This document shows positions 19,483 through 28,168 of a DNA stretch of 64,000 nt, piece after piece. Position numbers and translations under genes: made by a program. The first letter of the stretch is position 1. Each line of letters opens with the position of its first letter. The notes beneath the pieces were generated by a model that worked only from the letters and a program-made list of their open reading frames with translations, was not told where the DNA came from and made no database searches. The stretch comes from Syntrophaceae bacterium (GTDB lineage Bacteria > Desulfobacterota > Syntrophia > Syntrophales > Smithellaceae): assembly GCA_018436925.1 (NCBI GenBank), contig JAHDKI010000014.1, positions 221,496 through 285,495 of the forward strand, given 5' to 3'.

Positions 19483-19542
19483 TTTTCCTGCGGCGCCTGA
19501 CGACCCGAATCGTTGGAATATCACATTCGGCATAATGAGCAC

Positions 19543-19572
19543 TTGACAGTTTTTTTGCGATTGTTGTAGGAT
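19543..19572 (+). promoter_or_regulatory. Probable sigma-70 promoter for citrate synthase
   Basis: A perfect -35 box TTGACA (19543-19548) and a -10 box TAGGAT (19567-19572) are 18 bases apart. They lie about 155 bases before the citrate synthase start. The long leader shows no clear terminator hairpin. Confidence 0.55.
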
Positions 19573-19728
19573 TTCCGCGCAATTTGAAAGCTGGTTCGTC
19601 CGCCGCCGCTTACCTGGAAAATGTCCCTTTGATTAATCCCCGGAGAAGAGGTCAATTTCTGGCAACAGGCTTCCACAAATGACGCCACATGTGACGGTTA
19701 GAAACGTCTGACAGGAGAATAGAAGATT

Positions 19729-21015
19729 ATGGAACATGCGATATTAACCTACCAGGGCAAGACCCTGGAACTGCCGATTGTCGAGGGATCGGAAGAAGAA
19801 AAGGCGATTGACATCTCCAGCCTCAGGCAAGCCACCGGGCTGATTACCCTGGATGTCGGCTATCAAAATACAGGATCGTGCACCTCCTCGATTACCTTTA
19901 TCGATGGAGATAAGGGGATTTTGCGCTATCGGGGCATCCCGATTGAGGAACTTGCGGAGAAAGCAAGCTTCTCCGAGGTCGCTTATCTGTTGATATACGG
20001 CAATCTGCCCACCCCTGAGGAGCAGCAGATTTTTTCCAAACATTTAACGCAAAACTCCATGATCCACGAGGAAATGCTCCGATTCTTCGACGGATTCCCG
20101 CCCACAGCGCATCCCATGGCCATTTTAAGCACCATGGTCAACGCGTTATCCGTCTATTACACGGATTATTACACGGAAGACTTTCAGGGCGACACCTTTG
20201 ACCTGATGGCCGCGTCCCTGATATCACGGATTCGGACGATTGCCGCTTATTCCTATAAGCACAGCATCGGCGAGCCGCATGTCTATCCCAAGCGCGATCT
20301 GAAATACGCGTCGAATTTTCTCTACATGATGTTTGAAAGTCCGGTGAATCCCTATGTGCCGGATCCGGATATCGAAAGGGCGCTGTCCACCCTTTTGATC
20401 CTACATGCCGATCACGAGCAGAACTGCAGTACCTCCACCGTTCGGCTGGTCGGTTCCAGCATGGTCAATCTCTATGCGTCGATCTGCGCCGGCATTTGCG
20501 CGCTGTGGGGGCCTCTGCACGGCGGCGCAAATCAGAAAGTCATCGAAATGCTTGAGGACATTCGAAGAAACAATCTCTCCATAAAAGACTGTATCGCCTC
20601 CGCAAAGGACAAAAACAGCAAATTCCGTCTGTTCGGGTTCGGACATCGGGTTTACAAGAATTACGATCCGCGGGCGAAAATCCTCAAGAAATATTGTGAA
20701 ACCATCTTTAAGAAATACAATTATGACGATCCGCTGATTCATATCGCTATGGAACTTGAAGAGGCGGCATTAAAAGACGACTTCTTCGTCGAAAGAAAAC
20801 TCTATCCGAACGTGGATTTCTACAGCGGGATTCTTTACCGTATGATCGGCATACCGACCAACATGTTCACGGTTATGTTCGCCATCGGCAGGCTTCCGGG
20901 AATGATTGCGCAGTGGAAGGAAATGCATGACGCCGTGCCGCTGAAAATCGGCAGGCCGCGCCAGATTTACACAGGCAGCACCATCCGCCCATATGTTCCG
21001 ATCGGGCAGCGTTGA
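19729..21015 (+). CDS. gltA: Citrate synthase (type II, Si-type family)
   Basis: It condenses acetyl-CoA with oxaloacetate to citrate in the cytoplasm. The 428-residue length matches the hexameric type II enzymes such as E. coli GltA. Visible motifs are the catalytic-His regions HADHEQNCSTST, LWGPLHGGANQ and GFGHRVYKNYDPRAK, and the late catalytic Asp within NVDFYSG. It is unrelated to the Re-citrate synthase found in some anaerobes, which is homologous to isopropylmalate synthase. An AGGAGA site precedes the ATG. It has its own promoter and a 150-base leader. The next promoter begins 39 bases after its stop, so it seems to be a single-gene unit. Confidence 0.95.
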   Translation: MEHAILTYQGKTLELPIVEGSEEEKAIDISSLRQATGLITLDVGYQNTGSCTSSITFIDGDKGILRYRGIPIEELAEKASFSEVAYLLIYGNLPTPEEQQIFSKHLTQNSMIHEEMLRFFDGFPPTAHPMAILSTMVNALSVYYTDYYTEDFQGDTFDLMAASLISRIRTIAAYSYKHSIGEPHVYPKRDLKYASNFLYMMFESPVNPYVPDPDIERALSTLLILHADHEQNCSTSTVRLVGSSMVNLYASICAGICALWGPLHGGANQKVIEMLEDIRRNNLSIKDCIASAKDKNSKFRLFGFGHRVYKNYDPRAKILKKYCETIFKKYNYDDPLIHIAMELEEAALKDDFFVERKLYPNVDFYSGILYRMIGIPTNMFTVMFAIGRLPGMIAQWKEMHDAVPLKIGRPRQIYTGSTIRPYVPIGQR

Positions 21016-21053
21016 GCCGGACGGCCGCTTATCCAGAAAATGTGAATTTTTTC

Positions 21054-21082
21054 TTGACATTTGACCGTTATTTGCCTATATG
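21054..21082 (+). promoter_or_regulatory. Strong sigma-70 promoter of the liv-type operon
   Basis: A perfect TTGACA (21054-21059) and a TATATG box (21077-21082) are 17 bases apart, the ideal spacing. Transcription should begin near 21087-21091. That puts the leader reading frame's ATG (21091) at or next to the 5' end of the RNA. Confidence 0.7.
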
Positions 21083-21090
21083 CGCGATTC

Positions 21091-21192
21091 ATGGGAACAA
21101 ATCAAGGCACATTAAAATCTGATCAGTTTACGCAGGCAGTCAATTTTTACTTTTATTTTTTTAGCTTTAGGGGCTCTATCGGGTCTGCCTGA
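21091..21192 (+). CDS. Putative aromatic-rich leader peptide (attenuator)
   Basis: A 33-codon frame too short for usual gene calling. Codons 19-26 read F-Y-F-Y-F-F-S-F, that is seven Phe/Tyr codons among eight, as in the pheA and pheST leader peptides. The stop codon at 21190-21192 abuts the antiterminator arm 21183-21189. A ribosome stalled at the aromatic codons would reach only to about 21180, leaving that arm free; a ribosome at the stop would mask it. There is no Shine-Dalgarno sequence, and the AUG lies at the predicted RNA 5' end, so translation would have to be leaderless. The T-rich tract could also give Phe codons by chance. Confidence 0.55.
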   Translation: MGTNQGTLKSDQFTQAVNFYFYFFSFRGSIGSA

Positions 21193-21234
21193 ACGTAAGT
21201 TGACCGGCAAGGGAAACATAAGCCGTGGGCAGAC
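21183..21234 (+). promoter_or_regulatory. Putative antiterminator pairing
   Basis: GTCTGCC at 21183-21189 is perfectly complementary to GGCAGAC at 21228-21234, and two further G-U pairs could extend it. The 3' arm is shared with the 5' half of the intrinsic terminator stem, so the two structures exclude each other. The 5' arm overlaps the end of the leader reading frame. Confidence 0.5.
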
Positions 21235-21257
21235 AAAAGACTGCCCACGGCTTTTTT
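21220..21257 (+). terminator. Intrinsic terminator inside the operon leader (attenuator)
   Basis: A perfect 12-13 bp GC-rich stem (21220/21221-21232 with 21241-21252/21253) closes an 8-base loop and runs into a tract of six T residues. It lies after the promoter and 44 bases before the first structural gene, so it must be regulated or partly read through for the operon to be expressed. It could also define the 3' end of a stable small RNA of about 165 bases. Confidence 0.85.
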
Positions 21258-21300
21258 GTTGTGCGATCGGTTCTCAAAAAAAGCAAGAGGGGGGATCAGT

Positions 21301-22500
21301 ATGGTAAAGAGAATTTTGACGGCAGTTGCGGTTTCGCTTTTGGTCTGCGCCGGATTCGCCGGAGCCCAGTCCAAAACGATTAAAGTGGGAGCGGCAATCA
21401 ATCTAACGGGACCTGCGTCGACCTGGGGCCAGTATCATGAAAAAGGCCAGCGGGATTATTTTCGTTACGTCAATGAAGTCAAAGGCGGGGTAGCGGGACA
21501 CACCATCGAAATGATCACCGTCGATACGGCCTATAAAGTGCCCGAAGCGATGGCCGCCGTTCGAAAGTTTGTTTTGCAGGACAAAGTCGACATGATCGCC
21601 ACCTGGGGCGCAGGCGAAGGTCTTGCGGCAAAACCAATCATCCAGGAATACAAAGTTCCGACCATCAACTATTCAACCAGCTGGGAGATACTCGAAAAAC
21701 CAATCGATTATATGTACTTGCCGTTCGGAAGCTATAAGATGGACTGCTATGCCGTTCTCGAATACATCCTCGCCATCCATAAAGGCAAACAGGCTCCGAA
21801 AGTTGGACTTTTGACCTACAACAACGCCTATGGACGATCCATTCACGCTCCCAGCAAGGAATACGCGGCAAAGCTGGGAATCGAACTGGTGGCCATCGAA
21901 GAGTTCCCGCCCAGAACGGTTGATTTAAACACAGAACTGCTCCGTCTTAAGAAGCAGGGCGCGGAATATATTTTCATTCAAATGCTGCCCTCGGCGATCA
22001 TCACCGCTTTTAAAAGCGCGGATCGCATCAAATACAACCCGCTTTTTCTGGGCACCTGGACATCCACAGACCCGGATTTCTTCAAAATGGGCAAGGGACT
22101 CATCCGAGACCGGCTGGTCATGCAATTTCCCGGCGGCCTGCCGTCTGATAAGACGCCCGGCATGGCCATAATGAAAGAATTGTGGTCGCGATATAAAACA
22201 GTGGATGGATTCGACGCAGCTTACTGGGAAGGCATCGTCGTCGGAATGATTATGGAGAGAGCGTTCATTCGGGCCTATGAGCGGGACAAAACAATCAATC
22301 CCGCAACCATCAACGCGGCAATGGAATCCTTCAAGGATGAAGATTTCGGCGGTATTGTTCCCAAAGTGAGCTATTCGAAAGACAATCACGAAGGATCCTT
22401 CACCGCCAGAATCGTGAAGGTCAAGGAAAACGGCACTTACATTCCTTTGACGAATTTTTACGTTCCGGGGCGAGATAAAATCAAGCTCATCAAGAAGTAA
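21301..22500 (+). CDS. Liv-type ABC transporter substrate-binding protein
   Basis: A periplasmic binding protein of the LivK/HAAT family, 399 residues from the ATG at 21301, with a purine-rich GAGGGGGGA site before it. The signal peptide (MVKRILTAVAVSLLVCAGFAGA) has a basic start and a hydrophobic core. The mature part starts with KTIKVGAAINLTGPAS, the usual first strand. This family binds branched-chain or aromatic amino acids, amides, urea or aromatic acids, and sequence alone does not settle the ligand. It is the first structural gene of an operon with LivG, H, M, F and two CoA ligases. The upstream attenuator with Phe/Tyr codons hints at an aromatic ligand (inference). Confidence 0.9.
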   Translation: MVKRILTAVAVSLLVCAGFAGAQSKTIKVGAAINLTGPASTWGQYHEKGQRDYFRYVNEVKGGVAGHTIEMITVDTAYKVPEAMAAVRKFVLQDKVDMIATWGAGEGLAAKPIIQEYKVPTINYSTSWEILEKPIDYMYLPFGSYKMDCYAVLEYILAIHKGKQAPKVGLLTYNNAYGRSIHAPSKEYAAKLGIELVAIEEFPPRTVDLNTELLRLKKQGAEYIFIQMLPSAIITAFKSADRIKYNPLFLGTWTSTDPDFFKMGKGLIRDRLVMQFPGGLPSDKTPGMAIMKELWSRYKTVDGFDAAYWEGIVVGMIMERAFIRAYERDKTINPATINAAMESFKDEDFGGIVPKVSYSKDNHEGSFTARIVKVKENGTYIPLTNFYVPGRDKIKLIKK

Positions 22501-22589
22501 TGGATGAAAAACGATTCCGGCGGAGTCATCGGGATGCCCCGACCTCCGCCGGAACCACAAAGGCATAAAAGCACAGCACCGAGGATTTC

Positions 22590-23420
22590 ATGAAAGCATA
22601 TCGCAGCCGGCCATCCATCATGACCGATCGAACGCAGGAAAACAATCGGGCCGAACTCGAGATACGGAATCTGCGTTTGAGTTTCGGAGGGGTCATTGCG
22701 GTTCGGGACGTTGATTTGAGAGTCCGGACAGGCGAACTGATGGCGGTAATCGGGCCCAACGGCGCCGGAAAAACGAGCCTGCTCAACTGTATCACCGGTT
22801 TTTATCATCCCCAGGAGGGTCAGATCCTTTTCAACGGCCGGGACATCACCCGCCTGCACACCCATCATCTGGTCAACGTCGGAATCGGCAGAACATTTCA
22901 GAATATCGAGCTTTTCCCGGGGATGACCGTCCTGGCCAATATGACCCTGGCCAGACATATTCACTGCCGCTACAGTTTCTGGAAATCCTGTCTTTTCTCC
23001 CCGAAGGTGCGGCAGGAAGAAATCCGACACAGACAGATTCTGGAAGAGATCATCGATTTTCTGGAGATGCAATCCATTCGCAAGCAGACTGTCGGATCTT
23101 TGCCTTACGGCATGATGAAAAGAGTGGAGCTCGGGCGCGCGCTGGCGCTGCAACCCAAACTGCTGATTCTGGACGAACCCTTTGCGGGCATGAACCTGGA
23201 AGAAAAAGAAGACATGGTGCGCTTCCTTCTGGAACTCAACGGCCGCTGGGGGCTGACCATGATCCTGGTCGAACACGACATGTCCATCGTGATGAGCATT
23301 TCCCAGCGGATTATGGTGCTCAATTTCGGAGAAAAACTCGGAGAGGGGACCCCTGAGGAAATCAGCGCCAATCCCGAAGTCATCAAAGCCTATCTGGGCG
23401 ATGCCCAGTCTATTGATTAA
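22590..23420 (+). CDS. livG: Liv-type ABC transporter ATP-binding protein (LivG-like)
   Basis: One of two ATPase subunits of the transporter, cytoplasmic face, 276 residues. Walker A is GPNGAGKTS, the Q-loop region has GIGRTFQNIELF, Walker B is LLILDEPFAGMN, and the H-loop is ILVEHDMS. The ABC signature is degenerate: LPYGMMKR where LSGGQ-type sequences are usual, but LivG proteins commonly have PYG here. The ATG at 22590 has a GAGGAT site; an internal ATG 10 codons later lacks one. It follows the binding protein gene by 89 bases, a gap with no obvious structure, and precedes an acyl-CoA ligase gene by 17 bases. Confidence 0.93.
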   Translation: MKAYRSRPSIMTDRTQENNRAELEIRNLRLSFGGVIAVRDVDLRVRTGELMAVIGPNGAGKTSLLNCITGFYHPQEGQILFNGRDITRLHTHHLVNVGIGRTFQNIELFPGMTVLANMTLARHIHCRYSFWKSCLFSPKVRQEEIRHRQILEEIIDFLEMQSIRKQTVGSLPYGMMKRVELGRALALQPKLLILDEPFAGMNLEEKEDMVRFLLELNGRWGLTMILVEHDMSIVMSISQRIMVLNFGEKLGEGTPEEISANPEVIKAYLGDAQSID

Positions 23421-23437
23421 CCGGGAGATCTAAGACA

Positions 23438-25366
23438 TTGAGACATCAAGACCCCCATTCCCGAAATCCTAAAGATCTTACTCTGCCGCAGATTCTGCAA
23501 TACAACGCCTCGGTATACGGAGTCAAAAAAACGGCCATCCGCGACAAGGCCTACGGCATTTGGCAGACCTATACCTGGGAAGACTATTACCGCTTTGTGA
23601 ACCTTTCGGCCGCAGGCTTAGCGGCTTTGGGCATGAAACGGGGCGAAAATCTTGCGCTGATTGTCAACAACTCCCCCGAGTGGCTGTTTTGCGAACTGGC
23701 GGCTCACGCTCTGGGAGCGACCTCCTTGAATCTCTTCACTTCTTCGATCGCAGAAGAACTGTCTTTCTCCATCGGACGCATCGCCTCTCCGGTGGTGGTC
23801 GTCCAGGATCAGGAGCAGGTCGACAAACTTCTGGAAGTCCGCGACAAACTTCCGCACACCGTGAAGGTCGTCTATATTGATCCGACGGGCATGACGTTTT
23901 ACGATGAAAACGACTGGCTGATCAGTTATGCCCGGCTGTTGGAACTGGGCCAAGACTATCTGACCGAGCATCCGGACGATGTGGATCGGAAAATCGCCAA
24001 AGGCAGGCCGGACGATATGGCCATTATGATCCAGACATCAGGAACCACAGGCGTTCCCAAACTCGCAATGCTGTCGCACCGGAACCTGACCACCATGGCT
24101 CGCCAGTGGATCGAAGCCGAAAATCTGAAACCCGAAGAAAACTGGATTTCCATGTCTCCTCCGGCTTGGATCGTGGACCAGATGTGGGGAATGGGCGTCT
24201 CTCTGGTTTCCGCCATGACGATGAACTTTCCCGAGACGGCGGAAACGGTTCCTGAAGATTTTCGGGAAATCGGACCTTCCATCCTAATCACCGCCTCGCG
24301 TTTCTGGGAGGATATGGCCTCCCGCATCCGCGTGAAAATTTCGGATGCCGGATGGCTCAAAAGACATCTTTTCGACATGGCGGAGCAGTTCGGACGAAGC
24401 CTTGTGAACAAAAAACTCCACCGCCGCCGAATCTCATGGCCGCACCGGCTGCTTTACCGCTTCTATTCTTTGACGGTCTACCGGCCGTTGCTCGACCGTT
24501 TGGGATGTTCTCGTTTCGCCAGCGCCTTTACGGGAGGACACCCGATCAGCCCGGATGTGATCGGTTTTTTCCGCGCGATCGGATTGAATCTCAAGCAGTG
24601 CTATGGCCTAACGGAATCCGGAGGCATCTTTCAAATTCAACCCGATGGTGAAGTTAAACTTGAGACCGTCGGCAAACCTTTGCCTTTAACCGAGGTTCGC
24701 ATCGCTCCGGATCAGGAAGTGCTTGTCAAATCCGATGCCAACTTTTCCGGTTACTATAATGATTACCAGTCCACGCAGGCCGCCTTCGACAACGGATGGC
24801 TCAAGACGGGGGATGCCGGATACATAGACGACGACGGGCACCTGCTCATCATCGGACGCAAAGAAGACATCATCCGCAACAAAAGCGGCGACGCCTTCTC
24901 GCCTGATTTCATTGAAACCCGTCTGAAATTCAGTCCCTATATCAAAGAAGCGGTGACGTTCGGCGAGGCGCGACCTTACATCACCGCCATGATCAACATT
25001 GATCAGGGCAACGTCGGCAACTGGGCGGAAGAAAGAATGATCCCTTATACAACCTATATGGACTTGTCTCAGCAGAAGGCTGTCGAGGATCTCATTCTCA
25101 AGGAGGTCCGGCGCGTCAACGAACAGCTTCCGGACGTCATGAAAATTAAAAAATTCGTTTTGCTCTACAAACTGCTCGACGCCGACGACGAAGAGCTCAC
25201 GCGCACCGGCAAGGTGAGGCGCCGCTTTGTTTACGGGCTATACCTTAAAATCATCGAAGCCATGTACGGCGGATTAGAGGATGTCGCCGTGACCGGCAAG
25301 ATTCGCTATCGAGACGGACGCATCGGTGAAATCGAAACGACGATCAACGTCATTACCGTCGATTAA
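23438..25366 (+). CDS. AMP-forming long-chain-type acyl-CoA synthetase
   Basis: A 642-residue ANL-superfamily ligase that forms an acyl-AMP, then an acyl-CoA. The P-loop motif is IQTSGTTGVPKLAMLSHRN. The AMP-binding motif YGLTESGG and the hinge region TGDAGYIDDDGHLLIIGRKED follow; the catalytic C-terminal Lys lies in the last domain. Length and layout fit the long-chain (FAA1-like) branch, but the acid activated is unknown. The start is TTG with a GGGAGAT site. It lies between LivG and LivH genes, so uptake and CoA activation are probably joined. Similar clusters are common in Desulfobacterota. Confidence 0.88.
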   Translation: MRHQDPHSRNPKDLTLPQILQYNASVYGVKKTAIRDKAYGIWQTYTWEDYYRFVNLSAAGLAALGMKRGENLALIVNNSPEWLFCELAAHALGATSLNLFTSSIAEELSFSIGRIASPVVVVQDQEQVDKLLEVRDKLPHTVKVVYIDPTGMTFYDENDWLISYARLLELGQDYLTEHPDDVDRKIAKGRPDDMAIMIQTSGTTGVPKLAMLSHRNLTTMARQWIEAENLKPEENWISMSPPAWIVDQMWGMGVSLVSAMTMNFPETAETVPEDFREIGPSILITASRFWEDMASRIRVKISDAGWLKRHLFDMAEQFGRSLVNKKLHRRRISWPHRLLYRFYSLTVYRPLLDRLGCSRFASAFTGGHPISPDVIGFFRAIGLNLKQCYGLTESGGIFQIQPDGEVKLETVGKPLPLTEVRIAPDQEVLVKSDANFSGYYNDYQSTQAAFDNGWLKTGDAGYIDDDGHLLIIGRKEDIIRNKSGDAFSPDFIETRLKFSPYIKEAVTFGEARPYITAMINIDQGNVGNWAEERMIPYTTYMDLSQQKAVEDLILKEVRRVNEQLPDVMKIKKFVLLYKLLDADDEELTRTGKVRRRFVYGLYLKIIEAMYGGLEDVAVTGKIRYRDGRIGEIETTINVITVD

Positions 25367-25378
25367 GGAGACTTCCTG

Positions 25379-26257
25379 ATGGATTTTTTTCTACAGCTGC
25401 TGGTTAACGGAATTTGCATCGGTCTGCTCTACGGCATTTCCGCCATGGGGTTCGTTATGATTTTCAAGGCCTCAAGCGTGTTGAATTTCGCGCACGGCGA
25501 GCTTTTGGCTCTGGGCGCTTTCTTTTTCCTTTCTCTGGTTACCTGGGGAAAGCTGCCGATCATCGTGTCCTTTTTACTGACGCTTGTCGGATGTTTTCTT
25601 TTGGGCTTCTTGATCGAGAAATTTTTCCTTCGCCCCCTGATCGGTGAAAAACTCATCTTCGTCATCATGCTCACGGTGGGTCTGGCCGCCATGTTCAAAG
25701 GCCTGATCCTGCTGATCTGGGGCGGAAACCTCCACACCTATCCGCCGTTTCTTCCCGACGCCCTGGAAATTGAATTGGGGTCCATCTACATCGCGCCGGT
25801 TTATTCCATGACGCTTTTGATCAGCGTCGTGTTTCTGGTCTTATTCGGTCTTTTTTTCAAAAAGTCTTCTCAGGGCATTTACATGCGATCCGTGGCGGAC
25901 AACCAGAAGGCGGCTCTGTCGCTGGGCGTTCACGTGCGGAGAGTGTTTGCCTTGTCCTGGGCCATTGCAGCCATGGTGGCCTGCATGAGCGGCATTGTTT
26001 TGGGAATCATCAACGGCGTGAACGTTCATGATTTGAGCGCTATCGGCCTGAAAGTCTTTCCCGTCGTCATTCTGGGAGGACTCGACAGCATAGGCGGCGC
26101 CATCATCGGCGGCATCATCATCGGGCTTCTGGAGACCTTTACCGGCGGCTACCTCAATCCTTCACTGCGGGATGTGGTTCCCTATATCGTACTCGTTTTT
26201 ATTTTAATGGTTAAACCCTATGGTCTGTTCGGCCTGGTCGAAATAGAACGAGTCTAG
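25379..26257 (+). CDS. livH: Liv-type ABC transporter permease (LivH-like)
   Basis: An inner-membrane permease of 292 residues with about eight hydrophobic segments. The N-terminal LLYGISAMGFVMIFKASSVLNFAHGE is diagnostic for LivH, as is the late VILGGLDSIGGAIIGGIIIG loop that contacts the ATPases. An AAGGAGA site precedes the ATG 12 bases after the ligase stop. It pairs with the LivM-type permease encoded next to form the membrane channel. No defect is visible. Confidence 0.94.
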   Translation: MDFFLQLLVNGICIGLLYGISAMGFVMIFKASSVLNFAHGELLALGAFFFLSLVTWGKLPIIVSFLLTLVGCFLLGFLIEKFFLRPLIGEKLIFVIMLTVGLAAMFKGLILLIWGGNLHTYPPFLPDALEIELGSIYIAPVYSMTLLISVVFLVLFGLFFKKSSQGIYMRSVADNQKAALSLGVHVRRVFALSWAIAAMVACMSGIVLGIINGVNVHDLSAIGLKVFPVVILGGLDSIGGAIIGGIIIGLLETFTGGYLNPSLRDVVPYIVLVFILMVKPYGLFGLVEIERV

Positions 26258-26274
26258 AAGGCGGAGACGGTTTT

Positions 26275-27345
26275 ATGAAAAAAATGTCCTTTCATCCCTG
26301 CGGCAATTATCGCGAAAGCTACGCCGAAGAGCTCTCCATCTTTGAGACCTGGTTCGGAAGGGTCTGCCTTGGGGGCTTTCTGCTTTTGCTTTTTGGCCTG
26401 GCCCCGTTTTTTTTGAGCCCTTATCTTCTTTACATTCTCAACAACATCGGCATATTCGCCATTGCGGCGATCGGTCTGAATATCCTCATCGGATACACCG
26501 GGCAGATCTCGCTGGGGCATGGCGCTTTCTTCGGTGTCGGCGCTTACGCCGCCGCCATTTTGGCCACGCGTCTGAATGTACCGTTCTACCTTTCCATTCC
26601 CGCCGCGGGTTTCATTACGGCGCTTGTGGGCATGATTTTCGGTATTCCTTCGGGGCGCCTCAAAGGACTCTATCTGACGATTGCCACTCTCGCCGGCCAG
26701 TTCATCATTGAATACGTCCTCATTCAATGGGAAAGCCTGACTATGGGAACGATGGGCATCACACTGCCTTCTCCTTCCATCGCCGGCTGGACGATTTCCG
26801 GCGACAAAATGTTTTTCTTTTTAATATTTCTTTCACTGGTGGCGACCACCTGGTTTGCCGTTAATATCATGCGCAGCAAGTTCGGCAGGGCTTTCATCGC
26901 CATTCGCGACAACGACCGGGCGGCCGAAGGCATGGGCATTCCGATTTTCAAATACAAGCTTTTGTCCTTCGCGATCAGCTCCTTCTATGCGGGCTTTGCC
27001 GGGGCCATTTGGGCCTACTACATGGTGAGTATCACAACCGAGCCATTCAATCTGGGTTTGTCGGTAGAATTCATCGCGATGGTGATCATCGGGGGAATGG
27101 GCAATATTCCCGGGGCCATTTTCGGGGCGACTTTCATCACGGTGCTCAACGAAGTATTGCGTTATGCCACGGGCATCCTGATGAATGTCAGCGTGATCAC
27201 CAGCATGGGATTGAACATGGCGCCTCTTCGTGAATTTGTCTTTGGCCTGGCCATCGTCTTATTCATCTTGCTGGAACCCAAAGGGCTGGCGGAATTGTGG
27301 CGTATTCTTCGATCAAGTTTTCGTCTTTGGCCGTTTTCATACTAG
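26275..27345 (+). CDS. livM: Liv-type ABC transporter permease (LivM-like)
   Basis: The second permease, 356 residues, with a cytoplasmic N-terminal extension of about 35 residues followed by around ten hydrophobic segments. The diagnostic stretch LNILIGYTGQISLGHGAFFGVGAYA lies near residues 65-90, and the ATPase-contacting loop IIGGMGNIPGAIFGA near residue 270. It starts 17 bases after livH with a GGCGGAG site and precedes livF by 8 bases. It belongs with the other Liv subunits in one complex of the inner membrane. Confidence 0.94.
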   Translation: MKKMSFHPCGNYRESYAEELSIFETWFGRVCLGGFLLLLFGLAPFFLSPYLLYILNNIGIFAIAAIGLNILIGYTGQISLGHGAFFGVGAYAAAILATRLNVPFYLSIPAAGFITALVGMIFGIPSGRLKGLYLTIATLAGQFIIEYVLIQWESLTMGTMGITLPSPSIAGWTISGDKMFFFLIFLSLVATTWFAVNIMRSKFGRAFIAIRDNDRAAEGMGIPIFKYKLLSFAISSFYAGFAGAIWAYYMVSITTEPFNLGLSVEFIAMVIIGGMGNIPGAIFGATFITVLNEVLRYATGILMNVSVITSMGLNMAPLREFVFGLAIVLFILLEPKGLAELWRILRSSFRLWPFSY

Positions 27346-27353
27346 GATGACAT

Positions 27354-28154
27354 ATGGCGGATATTCTATTACAGCTCAATAACATTTCGGTGGTTTATTC
27401 CGACGTGATCCAGGTTCTCAAAGGCGTTTCTCTGTCTGTCGAAAAAGGGCATATCGTGTCGCTTCTGGGAAGCAACGGCGCGGGCAAAACCACGACACTC
27501 AAGGCGATCTCCGGACTTTTGAAGCCGGAAAACGGAGAAGTGACAGACGGAGAAATTCTGTACAACGGCGTGAATATTCAGAATCAGGCGCCTGAATTCA
27601 TCACGCGCCAGGGAATTATCCAGGTTTTGGAGGGCCGTCAGCCCTTCAAGTATCTCACCATTGAAGAAAACCTGAGAGTGGGAACCGCTACGCGCCCGGG
27701 AAAACCCTACAAACAGGATCTGGAAATGGTTTATGATTATTTCCCCGCGCTTGTAAAACGGCGCAAGTCGCTTGCCGGCTACTGCAGCGGGGGTGAATTG
27801 CAGATGCTCGTTATCGGCCGCGCGCTTATGGCTCATCCGCAGCTCTTAATGCTCGATGAACCGTCTTTGGGACTGGCGCCGCTGGTGGTTCTGGAGATTT
27901 TCCGCATCATCAAGAAAATCAACGAAGAACACAAAACGACCATCGTCTTAGTTGAACAAAATGCCAATATGGCTTTGCAGGTCGCGCACTATGGATACGT
28001 CATGGAAAACGGCAAAATCGTCATGGAAGGTAACTCCGCAGAGCTTGCGGACAATCCGGACGTCAAGGAATTCTATCTCGGCATGGGCGCCTCCGGAACC
28101 GCAAAATCCTATCGGGATGTCAAGGCCTATCGCAGGCGTAAACGCTGGTTGTAG
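27354..28154 (+). CDS. livF: Liv-type ABC transporter ATP-binding protein (LivF-like)
   Basis: The second ATPase subunit, 266 residues. Walker A is GSNGAGKT, the signature CSGGELQ is intact, Walker B is LLMLDEPSLGLAP, and the H-loop is VLVEQNAN. The C terminus carries an extra basic tail (SYRDVKAYRRRKRWL) that E. coli LivF (237 residues) lacks; similar tails occur in homologues from ligase-containing clusters. It lies 8 bases after livM and 14 before the second ligase gene. Confidence 0.93.
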   Translation: MADILLQLNNISVVYSDVIQVLKGVSLSVEKGHIVSLLGSNGAGKTTTLKAISGLLKPENGEVTDGEILYNGVNIQNQAPEFITRQGIIQVLEGRQPFKYLTIEENLRVGTATRPGKPYKQDLEMVYDYFPALVKRRKSLAGYCSGGELQMLVIGRALMAHPQLLMLDEPSLGLAPLVVLEIFRIIKKINEEHKTTIVLVEQNANMALQVAHYGYVMENGKIVMEGNSAELADNPDVKEFYLGMGASGTAKSYRDVKAYRRRKRWL

Positions 28155-28168
28155 CAAAGGAGGATGTC

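Noticed and set aside
19573..19728. The 150-base leader of citrate synthase as a riboswitch or attenuator
   Set aside because: No terminator hairpin or conserved riboswitch element could be found.
19600..21045. Similar bases on both sides of the citrate synthase gene (CCGCTTA...GAAAATGT near 19608 and 21026)
   Set aside because: The match is short and imperfect, so chance is likely; no mobile-element features accompany it.
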